Source: Bordetella parapertussis (GTDB lineage Bacteria; Pseudomonadota; Gammaproteobacteria; Burkholderiales; Burkholderiaceae_B). From it: 38,333 nt of DNA. Positions 29,861-38,333 of the stretch are shown here, in pieces. The stretch is taken from assembly GCA_945887835.1 (NCBI GenBank), contig CAMCZQ010000009.1, positions 1 to 38,333 on the forward strand. Reading direction: 5' to 3'. The position numbers and the translations under genes were made by a program. The notes beneath the pieces were generated by a model. It made no database searches, had not been told where the DNA came from, and saw nothing but the letters and a program-made list of their open reading frames with translations. Each line of letters starts with the position of its first letter. Within the stretch, counting starts at the first letter, position 1.

Positions 29861-30163
29861 ATGGATCTGACACCACGCGAAAAAGACAAACTGTTGATTT
29901 TTACTGCAAGCTTGCTAGCCGAACGCCGACGTGCTCGTGGCTTAAAGCTTAATGTGCCCGAAGCCATCGCCATGATTTCGGCGGCCATCATGGAAGGCGC
30001 ACGCGACGGAAGAACCGTCGCTGAACTGATGAGCGAAGGTCGTAATATTTTGAGTCGACAAGATGTGATGGAAGGCGTTTCTGAAATGATCCCCGATATT
30101 CAAGTCGAGGCGACGTTTCCGGATGGCACCAAACTTGTCACTGTCCATCAACCTATTCAGTAG
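29861..30163 (+). CDS. ureA: urease gamma subunit
   Basis: A 100-residue structural subunit of urease. It opens [23 protein letters not shown] and contains [24 protein letters not shown] and VTVHQPI at the end, seen as [11 protein letters not shown] and [12 protein letters not shown]. The length is exactly that of the family. ATG 29861 has AGGGG upstream at 29851-29855. It forms the (UreABC)3 trimer with the next two gene products. Confidence 0.96.
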   Translation: MDLTPREKDKLLIFTASLLAERRRARGLKLNVPEAIAMISAAIMEGARDGRTVAELMSEGRNILSRQDVMEGVSEMIPDIQVEATFPDGTKLVTVHQPIQ

Positions 30164-30192
30164 TCATCCGTCGAGATTTTTTGGAGAAAAAG

Positions 30193-30519
30193 ATGAGTAC
30201 CACACCAATGATTCCGGGCGAGATGATCGTTGCCCCAGGTGAAATTGAAATTAATGTTGGCCGTACCACCACAAAAGTGCTGGTTGCTAACACCGGTGAT
30301 CGCCCTGTGCAGATCGGGTCGCACTATCACTTTGCAGAAACCAATGCCGCGTTGCGTTTTGATCGTGCGCAGGCGACCGGGTTTCGTTTAAATATACCGG
30401 CGGGTACTGCTGTGCGTTTCGAACCGGGTCAAGAGCGCGAGGTTGAACTCGTGGCTTTAGCGGGTGATCGGCTGGTGTATGGCTTTAGAGGTTTGGTGAT
30501 GGGGGCCTTAGACAAATGA
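30193..30519 (+). CDS. ureB: urease beta subunit
   Basis: A 108-residue structural subunit. [55 protein letters not shown] and GFRGLVMG are the standard UreB segments. ATG 30193 was chosen because GGAG lies at 30183-30186; the frame reaches an unsupported TTG at 30181. Its stop overlaps the ureC ATG (ATGA at 30516), which couples their translation. Confidence 0.96.
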   Translation: MSTTPMIPGEMIVAPGEIEINVGRTTTKVLVANTGDRPVQIGSHYHFAETNAALRFDRAQATGFRLNIPAGTAVRFEPGQEREVELVALAGDRLVYGFRGLVMGALDK

Positions 30520-32228
30520 AGATTTCAAGACAAGCGTACGCTGAGATGTACGGCCCCACCACGGGTGATCGAATTCGCTTGGCCGATACGGCCTTGTTTG
30601 CGATGGTTGAAAAAGATTTCACCATCTATGGCGAAGAGGTTAAGTTTGGTGGCGGTAAGGTGATTCGTGATGGTATGGGTCAGTCGCAACGCATGAGTAA
30701 AGACTGCGTGGATACCGTGCTGACCAATGCGTTGATCATCGACTACTGGGGCATCGTCAAAGCCGATATCGGGATTAAAAATGGTCGTATCTCGGGTATC
30801 GGTAAAGCGGGTAACCCGGATGTGCAGCCAGGTATCACGATTGTGGTGGGCCCTGCTACTGAAGTGATCGCCGCCGAAGGCATGATCGTCACAGCCGGTG
30901 GTATTGACAGCCATATCCATTTAATCTGCCCGCAACAAATCGAAGAGGCCTTGAGTTCAGGCGTGACCACCATGATTGGCGGCGGCACAGGCCCAGCCAC
31001 TGGCACCTTTGCCACGACCGTTACACCTGGCCCCTGGCATTTGGCGCGTATGTTGCAAGCGATGGAATCCTATCCGATCAACATCGGTTTGTTAGGCAAG
31101 GGTAACGTATCGGTGCCAGGTCCGTTGCACGAGCAGATCGAGGCAGGTGCGGTTGGGCTGAAGTTGCACGAAGATTGGGGCAGCACACCTGCTGCCATCG
31201 ATAACTGTTTAAGCGTGGCTGACGAAACCGATACGCAAGTGGCGATTCACACCGACACCTTGAACGAATCAGGTTTTGTCGAGGCGACGATTGATGCGAT
31301 TAAAGGGCGTGTGATTCACACGTATCACACTGAAGGTGCAGGGGGTGGTCATGCACCTGACATCATTCGTATTTGCGGTGAATCCAATGTGTTGCCTTCG
31401 TCAACCAACCCGACACGTCCGTTCACTATCAATACGCTCGATGAGCATCTTGATATGTTGATGGTTTGCCATCATCTTGATGCCTCAATTGCCGAAGACA
31501 TCGCGTTTGCTGAAAGCCGCATTCGCCGCGAGACCATTGCTGCTGAGGATATTTTGCATGACATCGGTGCGTTTTCGATGATCTCGTCAGACAGTCAAGC
31601 AATGGGTCGCGTGGGCGAAGTGATCATGCGTACGTGGCAGACCGCGCACAAAATGCGTGAGCAACGTGGCTCGATGAGCGAGGCGGGGTTTTCAGATCCT
31701 TCAACCAGCGACAACGCGCGCATCAAGCGTTATATCGCCAAGTACACGATCAACCCTGCGATTACGCATGGAATGGATAAAGAGGTCGGTTCAATCGAGG
31801 TGGGTAAGTTTGCCGATTTAGTGTTGTGGCGCCCGGCCTTTTTTGGTGTCAAACCTTCGACCGTGATTAAGGGTGGTCAGATTGCGATGGCTGCGATGGG
31901 TGATCCCAATGCGTCTATCCCGACACCGCAGCCGGTGCACTTCAGGCCGCAGTTTGGTGCCGCGCAAAGTGCGATTGCGACCAGTTGCATCACCTTTATG
32001 TCTGGGATTGCGATTCACAAAGGGTTGCCAGCTGAATTGGGTTTAAAGCGTCATGTTGCTGCAGTGCAGGGTATGCGCAGTTTGACTAAGGCCGATATGA
32101 AGCTCAATGCCGCAACGCCAAAAATTACGGTGAGCCCTGAAAACTACAAGGTCTATGCGGATGGCGTATTGCTGGATTGCCCGCCGGCAACGATTTTGCC
32201 GATGGCGCAGCGTTACTTTTTGTTTTAG
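30516..32228 (+). CDS. ureC: urease alpha subunit
   Basis: The 570-residue catalytic subunit, hydrolysing urea to ammonia and carbamate in the cytoplasm. Nickel ligands and active-site residues are all present, one number below Klebsiella UreC: His133 and His135 (DSHIH), carbamylated Lys216 (GLKLHED), His245, His271, the flap Cys318-His319 (MVCHH) and Asp359 (ISSDSQ). It starts inside the ureB stop. Length and ending (MAQRYFLF) are standard. There is no sign of damage, so the enzyme should be active if nickel is supplied. Confidence 0.97.
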   Translation: MKISRQAYAEMYGPTTGDRIRLADTALFAMVEKDFTIYGEEVKFGGGKVIRDGMGQSQRMSKDCVDTVLTNALIIDYWGIVKADIGIKNGRISGIGKAGNPDVQPGITIVVGPATEVIAAEGMIVTAGGIDSHIHLICPQQIEEALSSGVTTMIGGGTGPATGTFATTVTPGPWHLARMLQAMESYPINIGLLGKGNVSVPGPLHEQIEAGAVGLKLHEDWGSTPAAIDNCLSVADETDTQVAIHTDTLNESGFVEATIDAIKGRVIHTYHTEGAGGGHAPDIIRICGESNVLPSSTNPTRPFTINTLDEHLDMLMVCHHLDASIAEDIAFAESRIRRETIAAEDILHDIGAFSMISSDSQAMGRVGEVIMRTWQTAHKMREQRGSMSEAGFSDPSTSDNARIKRYIAKYTINPAITHGMDKEVGSIEVGKFADLVLWRPAFFGVKPSTVIKGGQIAMAAMGDPNASIPTPQPVHFRPQFGAAQSAIATSCITFMSGIAIHKGLPAELGLKRHVAAVQGMRSLTKADMKLNAATPKITVSPENYKVYADGVLLDCPPATILPMAQRYFLF

Positions 32229-32242
32229 GGTTGAGGCATAAC

Positions 32243-32824
32243 ATGGCAATCATGTTGAACGCGCGCCGCGCACACGATGATCCACAGTTGCGTAACGACA
32301 GCGCGGCCTGGCCAGAGCCTTGGCCCGTGCTTGAACTGACGCTCGAAGATCGCCAGCGTTGGCGTTTGGCTGCGATGTTGCCCAATGGCCGCGCCGTAGC
32401 CGTGATTCTGCCGCGTACCGAACATATGCAGCATGGTGATGTGCTGTGCGGCGACCAAGGTGAACGTGTAGTCGTGCAGGCTGCCGTTGAAGAGCTCTTT
32501 TGTATTCAAGCCAACAACCCGTTTGAGTTGATGCGTATTGTGTATCACCTGGCCAATCGCCACGTGCGAGCAATGCTCACGACAGAGGCCGTATGGATCC
32601 AGCCTGATCCTGTGCTTGCGGATATGGTGCGGCGCTTGGGCGGCACGGTAACGGTAGTGCAACATGCCTTTATCCCTGAGGGCGGCGCTTATGCGGCCGG
32701 GCAGGGCGGTGGTCATCACCATCATCAGCATGCCACCGAATGTGGTGTTGAAGAGCACGACCAAGCCATGGGTAATCTTGGCGAAGAACTCTCAATCGCG
32801 GCGCATGCGCGGGCTAAGTCGTAA
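32243..32824 (+). CDS. ureE: urease accessory protein UreE (nickel chaperone)
   Basis: A 193-residue nickel-binding chaperone. The N-terminal peptide-binding domain contains LTLEDRQRWRLAAMLPNGRAVAVILPR, seen as LTLEDRQRWR, and the metal-binding domain contains YHLANRHVRAML. The C terminus carries a histidine-rich tail with GGGHHHHQH and further His residues, typical of nickel storage. I chose ATG 32243 behind a TTGAGG stretch; the same frame runs back into ureC to 32177 without reason to start there. It ends 4 bases before ureF. Confidence 0.92.
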   Translation: MAIMLNARRAHDDPQLRNDSAAWPEPWPVLELTLEDRQRWRLAAMLPNGRAVAVILPRTEHMQHGDVLCGDQGERVVVQAAVEELFCIQANNPFELMRIVYHLANRHVRAMLTTEAVWIQPDPVLADMVRRLGGTVTVVQHAFIPEGGAYAAGQGGGHHHHQHATECGVEEHDQAMGNLGEELSIAAHARAKS

Positions 32825-32828
32825 AGCG

Positions 32829-33569
32829 ATGATTCACTTACCACCATCCAAGGCGTGTGAGCCAGATCAGGCTGCACCACTGAGCAACCCTGCGTTGACC
32901 CAGATCCAGTCGCTGCTAGCCGCGTTGCATCTGGCAAGCCCCGCCTTACCCGTTGGTGGCTTTGCCTACTCACAAGGCTTAGAACAAGCGATCGAAGATC
33001 GCTGGGTGACTCAGGTTGAGCAGGCCTATGTTTGGATTCGCGACGTACTACTCTTGAATCTTGCGCGGCAAGAGTTGCCTTTATGGTTGGCTTGCCATCG
33101 AGCGGTGTTGCAACAAGATTGGTCGGCTTTGGCGACGGCCAATCAAGAGCTTTATGCCTTGCGCGAAACTGCTGAATTCAGGCTCGAATCTGTGCAGATG
33201 GGGCACTCGATGACGAAGCTGTTTGCGCAATGGCCTGAGGGGGCTGCGCTCAATGCACTATCGATCGAACAATGGACATACCCCGCGTCATATGCTGCGT
33301 TGGCAGCTATTTCTGGGGTCGATGAGATGATGGCGCTGACCGCCTATTTGTGGAGCTGGGTTGAAAATCAGGCGCTCGCTGCGGTCAAGATTATTCCGTT
33401 GGGGCAAATTGATGGTCAGACGCTTTTGCATCGTTTGAAGGGCGATGTCGAGCGCGCGACTGAGATCGCACGTTCAACCGACCCCGCTCACGCTGGTTCA
33501 GCGGCCTTTGGCCTTGCGGTTGCAAGCGCCAGGCACGAATCGCAATACAGTCGTTTGTTTAGAAGTTGA
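32829..33569 (+). CDS. ureF: urease accessory protein UreF
   Basis: A 246-residue protein that gates nickel transfer in the UreD-UreF-UreG complex. Family segments are LLAALHLASPALPVGGFAYSQGLEQAIE, ARQELPLWLACHRA, ALRETAEFRLESVQMG and IPLGQIDGQTLLHRL. The ATG at 32829 fits the usual N-terminal length. The open frame continues upstream through ureE, which is only a frame shadow. No clear Shine-Dalgarno is present, and coupling to the ureE stop 4 bases away is likely. Confidence 0.92.
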   Translation: MIHLPPSKACEPDQAAPLSNPALTQIQSLLAALHLASPALPVGGFAYSQGLEQAIEDRWVTQVEQAYVWIRDVLLLNLARQELPLWLACHRAVLQQDWSALATANQELYALRETAEFRLESVQMGHSMTKLFAQWPEGAALNALSIEQWTYPASYAALAAISGVDEMMALTAYLWSWVENQALAAVKIIPLGQIDGQTLLHRLKGDVERATEIARSTDPAHAGSAAFGLAVASARHESQYSRLFRS

Positions 33570-33620
33570 ATGCTTGAGATAAATTATTTTTTTGTAGTTG
33601 TTATTTTTTAGGATTGCACC

Positions 33621-34247
33621 ATGAACGCTTCTACCCAAACAAATCCCTTGCGTGTTGGCATTGGTGGCCCCGTTGGATCTGGCAAAACCACGCTTGTTGA
33701 AGTTTTATGCAAACGCATGCGTGATCAATACCAACTGGCTGTCGTCACCAACGACATCTACACCAAAGAAGACGAACGCTTATTAGTAGCCGCCGAGGCA
33801 CTCACCGCTGATCGCATCATGGGTGTCGAAACCGGTGGTTGTCCACACACAGCGATTCGTGAAGATGCCTCAATCAATCTTGAAGCGATTGATCGCATGC
33901 AAAAACGTTTTCCAGATCTGGATTTAATTTTTATCGAATCGGGTGGCGATAATTTAGCGGCGACCTTTAGCCCCGATCTATCTGACCTCACCATCTATGT
34001 CATCGATGTGGCAGGCGGCGAAAAAATCCCCCGCAAAGGCGGCCCCGGCATTACACGCAGCGATTTGTTAGTGATTAACAAAACAGATCTAGCGCCATAC
34101 GTTGGCGCCAACCTAGACGTCATGCGCCACGACACCGCCCGCATGCGCGCCGACCGCCCCTGGGTGATGACCAACCTCAAAACCGGCGACGGCCTGGATG
34201 AGGTGATTAAATTTATCGAAAAGGCAGGGTGCTTGGCTGCGAAGTGA
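33621..34247 (+). CDS. ureG: urease accessory GTPase UreG
   Basis: A 208-residue SIMIBI GTPase that powers nickel insertion into urease. The P-loop GPVGSGKT is at residues 16-23, and [12 protein letters not shown], the nickel-binding CPH motif in [26 protein letters not shown] and the base-recognition NKTDLA are all intact. It has no histidine-rich N-terminal extension, in keeping with a His-rich UreE in the same operon. It is 51 bases from ureF and is the last recognisable operon gene. No clear terminator follows. Confidence 0.95.
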   Translation: MNASTQTNPLRVGIGGPVGSGKTTLVEVLCKRMRDQYQLAVVTNDIYTKEDERLLVAAEALTADRIMGVETGGCPHTAIREDASINLEAIDRMQKRFPDLDLIFIESGGDNLAATFSPDLSDLTIYVIDVAGGEKIPRKGGPGITRSDLLVINKTDLAPYVGANLDVMRHDTARMRADRPWVMTNLKTGDGLDEVIKFIEKAGCLAAK

Positions 34248-34367
34248 TTGTTGTTTCGCGCATGTACTCGTGATTAGCTGAAGTAGCGATAGAAGACGCT
34301 TACAAGTCCTTACTAAATCTAACAACTATTTCCATTGTTTTTTGCGAAGATTGCACTGTTCCGTTTG

Positions 34368-34380
34368 CCTAGTATCTAGG
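34368..34380. promoter_or_regulatory. 13-bp palindrome abutting the brnT -35 box
   Basis: CCTAG-TAT-CTAGG is a perfect inverted repeat ending exactly where TTGACA begins. It is a natural operator position for autorepression by the BrnA antitoxin or the BrnTA complex, an autoregulation known for the family. The link to BrnA is inferred. Confidence 0.55.
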
Positions 34381-34410
34381 TTGACAGCAGTCCTTTTTTG
34401 TACATACAAT
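34381..34410 (+). promoter_or_regulatory. strong sigma-70-type promoter of brnTA
   Basis: TTGACA (34381-34386) and TACAAT (34405-34410) with an 18-base spacer. Transcription should begin near 34417, about 8 bases before the brnT ATG at 34425, leaving almost no leader and no Shine-Dalgarno. Confidence 0.75.
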
Positions 34411-34424
34411 TAGATAGTTGAATA

Positions 34425-34700
34425 ATGATTGAATTTGATTGGGTAAAGTGTCAACGCAATGTTGTTGAGCGTAATTTGTCTTTTGAACGAGCAAATGAGG
34501 TTGATCTAGAGGCGGCTTTGATTTCACGCGATGAAAGGCAAAATTATGGTGAAGATCGGTATGTGGCGCTTTGCCACTTAGATAAGCGACTGCATGTTTT
34601 ATGTTTTACAGAGACCATTTGCGGAATTCGCGTGATCAGCTTTCGTAAAGCGAACAAAAGAGAGGTTCTTCGTTATGAAAAAAAACAAGCCACTGACTGA
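34425..34700 (+). CDS. brnT: BrnT family toxin
   Basis: A 91-residue toxin of the type II BrnT family, RelE-like ribonucleases that stop translation. The pattern follows the family: IEFDWVKCQRNVVERNLSFERA at the start (FDW and LSFERA are the clear parts), the basic and acidic centre, and a late IRVISFRKANKREVLRYE. The arrangement toxin first, antitoxin second, with overlapping genes, is also typical. No Shine-Dalgarno precedes its ATG, so it may be translated poorly, which would favour antitoxin excess. The locus looks AT-richer than the urease genes beside it, consistent with acquisition. Confidence 0.88.
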   Translation: MIEFDWVKCQRNVVERNLSFERANEVDLEAALISRDERQNYGEDRYVALCHLDKRLHVLCFTETICGIRVISFRKANKREVLRYEKKQATD

Positions 34701-34950
34701 CCAAGAGGGTGAAGTTAGGGATTTGTCGCATTTGGATCAAAACATCTTTAAGCCTGCTAAAGAAGTGTTGCCTGAATCGTTGCTCAAAAAAATCGCTGTT
34801 CGTGGGCAGCAAAAGTTACCGGTTAAAGATCGAATTACGATTCGGTTATCTCATGATGTTGTGAGTCGGTTTCGTGCTACGGGTCAAGGATGGCAAAAAC
34901 GCGTAGATGCTGCGCTGAGAGATTGGCTGAGCAGTCACTCGTTGAATTAA
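34675..34950 (+). CDS. brnA: BrnA family antitoxin
   Basis: A 91-residue antitoxin that neutralises BrnT and binds DNA through a ribbon-helix-helix domain. The C-terminal half PVKDRITIRLSHDVVSRFRATGQGWQKRVDAALRDWL fits the family; the key parts are ITIRLSHDVV and ATGQGWQKRVDAALRDWL. Its ATG lies 26 bases inside brnT, with GAGG at 34662-34665. The only DNA-binding protein recognised in this window, it is the likely ligand of the palindrome at 34368-34380. Confidence 0.88.
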   Translation: MKKNKPLTDQEGEVRDLSHLDQNIFKPAKEVLPESLLKKIAVRGQQKLPVKDRITIRLSHDVVSRFRATGQGWQKRVDAALRDWLSSHSLN

Positions 34951-34973
34951 TTAATTCGGTCGTTGATGAGAAA

Positions 34974-36206
34974 CTATCGGTGCACCAAATGAATCCACCC
35001 AGCCGATAGCCATTCGGTGAGCGTATCCACAGCTTCGGGTGATAGTTTTTGTGCGGCTGGATCGGCGCCAGACAGTTCACGCGCGTCGGCCAAAATCTTT
35101 AGCCCCGCCTCAGCGGCCACGGGCGCGACCTCTCCATTAATAAACAGGTGCTTGCCGCGATACAACATGCGTGTGCGGCGATCAAGAGCCCAGTGTGTGT
35201 ATGGTGCTTCTTGACCTTGCGTGGTCTCATTGTCAGACTCGCCATCGTGCATCGTATCGTGATCATCATCATCACCATGGTCACTATCAAACACCGCAGA
35301 CTGATTTGGCTCAGTCAACCAGCATCCTAAAAATCTCTGCGCCAGTGCCGCATTAAATTGAATTTTAGACACGGCTTGCACCGCTGCATCAATCAAACCA
35401 TCTGGGATCTCAGCGGGGTGTGCGCTGGCTTGTTGCCCCGCGTCGCGATACAAGGCATCAAGCTTGGGGCCGGGCAAGGGTGGCTCGCCATAGGGCCCGC
35501 TCGCCAGCCCCGCGCGTGCCACGATCTGATCTGCGGCGGCTTCAAGCATCCCGCGGGCCAAGGCAGCCTGATCGGGTGCCCGAAAGCCGATTGAAATCGT
35601 CATGCAATCGTTGTCGAGCGCCACACCATCGTGCGCCGCTTGCGGCGGCAGGTACAGCATGTCGCCGGGCTCTAAAACAAACTCTTCTTCTGGGGTAAAG
35701 TTTTTTAAAATTTTGAGTGATAAGTCAGAGATCAGGGTGAGATCGCGTTGCTGACTGATCTGCCAACGCCGGCGACCTTGACCTTGTAATAAAAATACGT
35801 CGTAGCTATCAAAGTGCGGTCCAACACCACCACCGATTGTCGCCAGACTAATCATCAAGTCATCCAGGCGTGTATCGGGCACAAAGCGAAACTGATTCAT
35901 CAAGGCACAGGCGGCGTCGTCTTGAATATCGACACTTTGTACCAACAGCGACCAGTCAGGCTCTGATGCCTTTGGTAAACGCGTAAAGGGACCACGATCC
36001 ATTTGCCATTGACCTTTTTCACGCCATACCAGGCGCGATTCGACATCATCGCGGCGACTCATTTTTTTTAGCGCGGCAGTCGACACTGGCGGTTTGAAAC
36101 CAGCAATCGCCTGCCGAATCACCAACGGCTTGCGCTGCCAATACGTTTTCATAAACTGAGAAGGTGTCAAACCACCAAGCAAAGCAAGAGGTTTATTTGG
36201 ATTCAT
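34974..36206 (-). CDS. JmjC/cupin ribosomal oxygenase (RoxA/YcfD-like)
   Basis: A 410-residue Fe(II)/2-oxoglutarate-dependent oxygenase. E. coli YcfD hydroxylates an arginine of ribosomal protein L16. The iron triad is His131-Asp133 (GPHFDSYDVF) and His192 (PPQAAHDG), with the jelly-roll segments RRRWQI and LEPGDMLYLPP. The C-terminal winged-helix part contains LYRGKHLFINGE. It is about 35 residues longer than YcfD because of an Asp/His-rich insertion at about residues 304-333. It lies 84 bases downstream of mutS on the same strand. Confidence 0.83.
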   Translation of the reverse strand: MNPNKPLALLGGLTPSQFMKTYWQRKPLVIRQAIAGFKPPVSTAALKKMSRRDDVESRLVWREKGQWQMDRGPFTRLPKASEPDWSLLVQSVDIQDDAACALMNQFRFVPDTRLDDLMISLATIGGGVGPHFDSYDVFLLQGQGRRRWQISQQRDLTLISDLSLKILKNFTPEEEFVLEPGDMLYLPPQAAHDGVALDNDCMTISIGFRAPDQAALARGMLEAAADQIVARAGLASGPYGEPPLPGPKLDALYRDAGQQASAHPAEIPDGLIDAAVQAVSKIQFNAALAQRFLGCWLTEPNQSAVFDSDHGDDDDHDTMHDGESDNETTQGQEAPYTHWALDRRTRMLYRGKHLFINGEVAPVAAEAGLKILADARELSGADPAAQKLSPEAVDTLTEWLSAGWIHLVHR

Positions 36207-36290
36207 GATGTGTAGCCTGTTTTTATTGCGTGGTCTGCCGTTCGTATCTGCGCAAGATAGGTACGTAGCGCAAATTGAATATGAAGCGAA

Positions 36291-38333
36291 TCAAAGCTGC
36301 AGTTTTTTAAGTTGATACAACGCTTCAAGTGCTTCGCGCGGGCTTAAAGTATCTGGATCAAGTGCGGCTAAGGCTTGTTGCAACGCTTCTTGCGCTTCAC
36401 TGATCTCGGCCGCCGCAGTAGCCTGAGCCTCAGCATCCACGACTTCGCCAAACAATCCTAGCTGCGGGGTCGGAGCGCCTTGCGCTTCAAGCCGTTCAAG
36501 TTCGCGGGTGGCGTGGCGAATCACTGCCTGCGGGATGCCCGCGCGTTGCGCGACTTGTATCCCGTAGCTGCGGCTGGCAGGCCCATCTTTGACCTCGTGT
36601 AAAAACACAATACCTGAGGGCGATTCGGCCGCAGCAAGATGCACGTTTGCCGTGTTCGCCTGCTCGCTTGGCATTCGAGTGATTTCAAAATAATGCGTGG
36701 CAAACAATGTCAGTGCACGGTTATGTGTGACCAAGCGTTGCGCAATCGACCAGGCCAAGGCCAAGCCATCATAGGTGGATGTACCGCGCCCAATTTCATC
36801 CATCAGCACCAAACTTTGTGCCGAACTCGAAGCCAAAATAGCCGCGGCTTCAATCATCTCCATCATGAAGGTCGAGCGCCCGCCGGCTAAATCATCGGCT
36901 GCGCCAATACGCGTAAAGATCCGATCAAGCGGACCAATCGCGGCGCTTTGCGCGGGTACAAAGCTGCCCACGCGCGCCAACAGTGCGATCAGGGCAACTT
37001 GCCGCATGTAGGTTGATTTGCCGCCCATATTCGGGCCTGTAATCACCAACAAAGCGCGGTGCGCATTTAACGAGCAGCTGTTTGGGGTAAAGCGTTCGAT
37101 CGCGCGCTCAACGACTGGATGACGGCCTAAAGTGATCTCAATGGCTGAGTGATCTAACAGTGTTGGTGCCACCCATTGATGGTGTTGGGCGTGATGTGCC
37201 AGTGAAACTAAAGCATCAAGCTCAGCGCAGGCTGCGGCGCACTGTGCTAGTTGTTTTACTTGCGCAGTCAGTTGTTCAAGCAATTGCTCGAACAGCCATT
37301 TTTCTCGGGCAAGCGAACGGTCTTGTGCGGATAAGACTTTGTCTTCCCAGGATTTGAGTTCGGGCGTGATGTAGCGCTCGGCGTTTTTAAGCGTCTGGCG
37401 CCGACGATAATCGTCAGGCACTTTTTCGGCTTGCGCGCGACTCACTTCAATAAAAAATCCGTGCACGCGATTAAATTCAACACGTAGCGTGGCGATACCC
37501 GTGCGAGCGCGTTCGCGCGCTTCAAGCTCAAGTAAAAAGGCGCCGTTGTCCGTTGAGATGGCGCGTAACTCATCAAGCTCTGCGTCAAAGCCTGTGGCGA
37601 TGACGCCGCCGTCACGCGCTAACGCAGCTGGCTCTAACGCGATGGCGTGCGTTAACAGTTCTTGCAAGCCTTCAGGTGGGGTGAGTGCTTGAGCGAGAGC
37701 TTGCAAGCGCGGCGTCGAGTTTGTCTCGAGCCTATGCTGTAGTTGTGTCGTAGTCGTCGACTGACCTGGCTGCGACGTACTGTCAGCAGTTGCTAAAAGT
37801 TCAGACGCCTGCAGCGGTGCCAGCGCTGAAAGCACCTGCTGCTGCACCGCCGGTAACGCGCTTAAGGCGTCGCGTAAGCTGGCAAGTTCGCGCGGGCGCA
37901 CTGACAGCAGGGCGATACGCGTAGCAATCCGTTCAAGATCAGGCAGCTTGTTAAGTTCAGTGCGCAGGGCTTGCAACAGTGGCGTCGCATGCAGCAATTC
38001 ACTGCGCTGCGCGCTAGCCGTCATCAAACTGCCAATCGCCTGTTGACGCTCAAGCACCGGCGCATTGTCGCGCAAGGGATGATGCAACCACCTGCGCAAC
38101 AACCGGCTACCCATTGGCGTGCAACAGTTATCCAAAATCGAAAATAAAGTCGGCGCCTCTTCGCCAGAAAGAGTACGCGTTAATTCAAGATTGCGACGCG
38201 TCGCTGGGTCCATCAACACATACTGGCTGGCCCGATCGGCCACCAAGGTCTGCACATGAGACAGTGCGTGGGCTTGCGTACGCCCGGCGTAGCGCAATAA
38301 CGCGCCCGCTGCGCACAGCGCGGTGGGTAAGTC
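36291..38333 (-). CDS. mutS: DNA mismatch repair protein MutS, N-terminal part cut by window edge
   Basis: The frame stays open to the right edge, so the true start lies outside and the visible 680 or so residues are the C-terminal three-quarters. Core and lever domains are followed by the ATPase: Walker [15 protein letters not shown], then [11 protein letters not shown], Walker [17 protein letters not shown] and the FATHYFE switch. The C-terminal dimer helix ends at LYQLKKLQL. The mismatch-reading Phe-x-Glu domain is not in the window. The apparent first codon at 38297 is only an internal TTG. Confidence 0.95.
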   Translation of the reverse strand, partial: DLPTALCAAGALLRYAGRTQAHALSHVQTLVADRASQYVLMDPATRRNLELTRTLSGEEAPTLFSILDNCCTPMGSRLLRRWLHHPLRDNAPVLERQQAIGSLMTASAQRSELLHATPLLQALRTELNKLPDLERIATRIALLSVRPRELASLRDALSALPAVQQQVLSALAPLQASELLATADSTSQPGQSTTTTQLQHRLETNSTPRLQALAQALTPPEGLQELLTHAIALEPAALARDGGVIATGFDAELDELRAISTDNGAFLLELEARERARTGIATLRVEFNRVHGFFIEVSRAQAEKVPDDYRRRQTLKNAERYITPELKSWEDKVLSAQDRSLAREKWLFEQLLEQLTAQVKQLAQCAAACAELDALVSLAHHAQHHQWVAPTLLDHSAIEITLGRHPVVERAIERFTPNSCSLNAHRALLVITGPNMGGKSTYMRQVALIALLARVGSFVPAQSAAIGPLDRIFTRIGAADDLAGGRSTFMMEMIEAAAILASSSAQSLVLMDEIGRGTSTYDGLALAWSIAQRLVTHNRALTLFATHYFEITRMPSEQANTANVHLAAAESPSGIVFLHEVKDGPASRSYGIQVAQRAGIPQAVIRHATRELERLEAQGAPTPQLGLFGEVVDAEAQATAAAEISEAQEALQQALAALDPDTLSPREALEALYQLKKLQL

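Noticed and set aside
32664-32828. N-terminal extension of UreF overlapping ureE
   Set aside because: The extension is an out-of-frame reading of the ureE histidine-rich tail, and the conserved UreF N terminus fits the ATG at 32829.
35017-35698. Several plus-strand ORFs opposite the JmjC oxygenase
   Set aside because: They are shadows of the GC-rich oxygenase gene and show no recognisable domains or start signals.

Overview
The window looks like a chromosomal segment of a betaproteobacterium of the order Burkholderiales, most likely family Alcaligenaceae (relatives of Bordetella, Advenella, Orrella). The basis is protein style and gene neighbourhoods: a Bug/TctC-type tricarboxylate-binding protein, several periplasmic binding proteins without permeases beside them, dapA followed directly by bamC, a pteridine reductase next to a FolB-family gene, and mutS followed by a JmjC ribosomal oxygenase. 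Base composition is moderately GC-rich by eye (not computed). I see no insertion sequence, prophage, CRISPR array or rRNA. The only mobile-style genes are a BrnT/BrnA toxin-antitoxin pair. Apart from the BrnA antitoxin, no transcription factor is encoded here, so any operators must be served from elsewhere.

Layout. 1-84: 3' end of a tRNA-Pro and its terminator. 154-7980: a catabolic and uptake block with a 3-hydroxyisobutyrate dehydrogenase, a branched-chain-type binding protein, a second beta-hydroxyacid dehydrogenase, the four LivG/F/H/M-type transporter components with overlapping ends, and a D-2-hydroxyacid dehydrogenase. 8053-10066 (minus): a Sel1-repeat protein, then a pteridine reductase (FolM type) and a FolB-family dihydroneopterin aldolase. 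Two previously unlisted micro-ORFs join the first two genes through stop/start overlaps. 10179-11746 (minus): an amidase preceded by a 28-codon ORF with a perfect Shine-Dalgarno. 11881-17194 (plus): a Bug-type binding protein, an acyl-CoA carboxylase carboxyltransferase, a second branched-chain-type binding protein, an SCP2-like small protein and an alpha/beta hydrolase. 17360-21493: an ArnT-like membrane glycosyltransferase, then a sugar-acid dehydratase paired with an RraA-fold protein. 21570-25167: tRNA-His, cardiolipin synthase, an amino-acid-type binding protein, a parvulin peptidyl-prolyl isomerase and tRNA-Arg. 25258-28715: YciO, a site-2 protease family protein, DapA and BamC, closed by a clear terminator. 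28921-34247: a complete urease operon ureDABCEFG. 34425-34950: brnTA. 34974-38333 (minus): the JmjC oxygenase and mutS, which runs off the right edge.

How the genes fit together. The left block reads as import of a small carboxylic or hydroxy acid through an ABC transporter, with three NAD(P)-dependent dehydrogenases to oxidise or reduce it; the substrate cannot be read from sequence. The dehydratase/RraA pair fits dehydration of a sugar acid followed by aldol cleavage. The urease block encodes all structural subunits and the UreDEFG nickel-insertion factors, but no nickel or urea transporter is adjacent.

The most unusual structure is the junction at 9287-9384. There three successive copies of GAGG-N7-ATG are each nested in the end of the preceding reading frame, forming a chain of four translationally overlapping ORFs that includes a visible 29-bp tandem duplication. 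Other unexplained structure: nested inverted repeats ahead of the first binding-protein gene, a two-helix element ahead of livG, CTAG-cored palindromes upstream of three genes, a palindrome over the -10 box of a divergent promoter region, and a 13-bp palindrome abutting the brnTA promoter.
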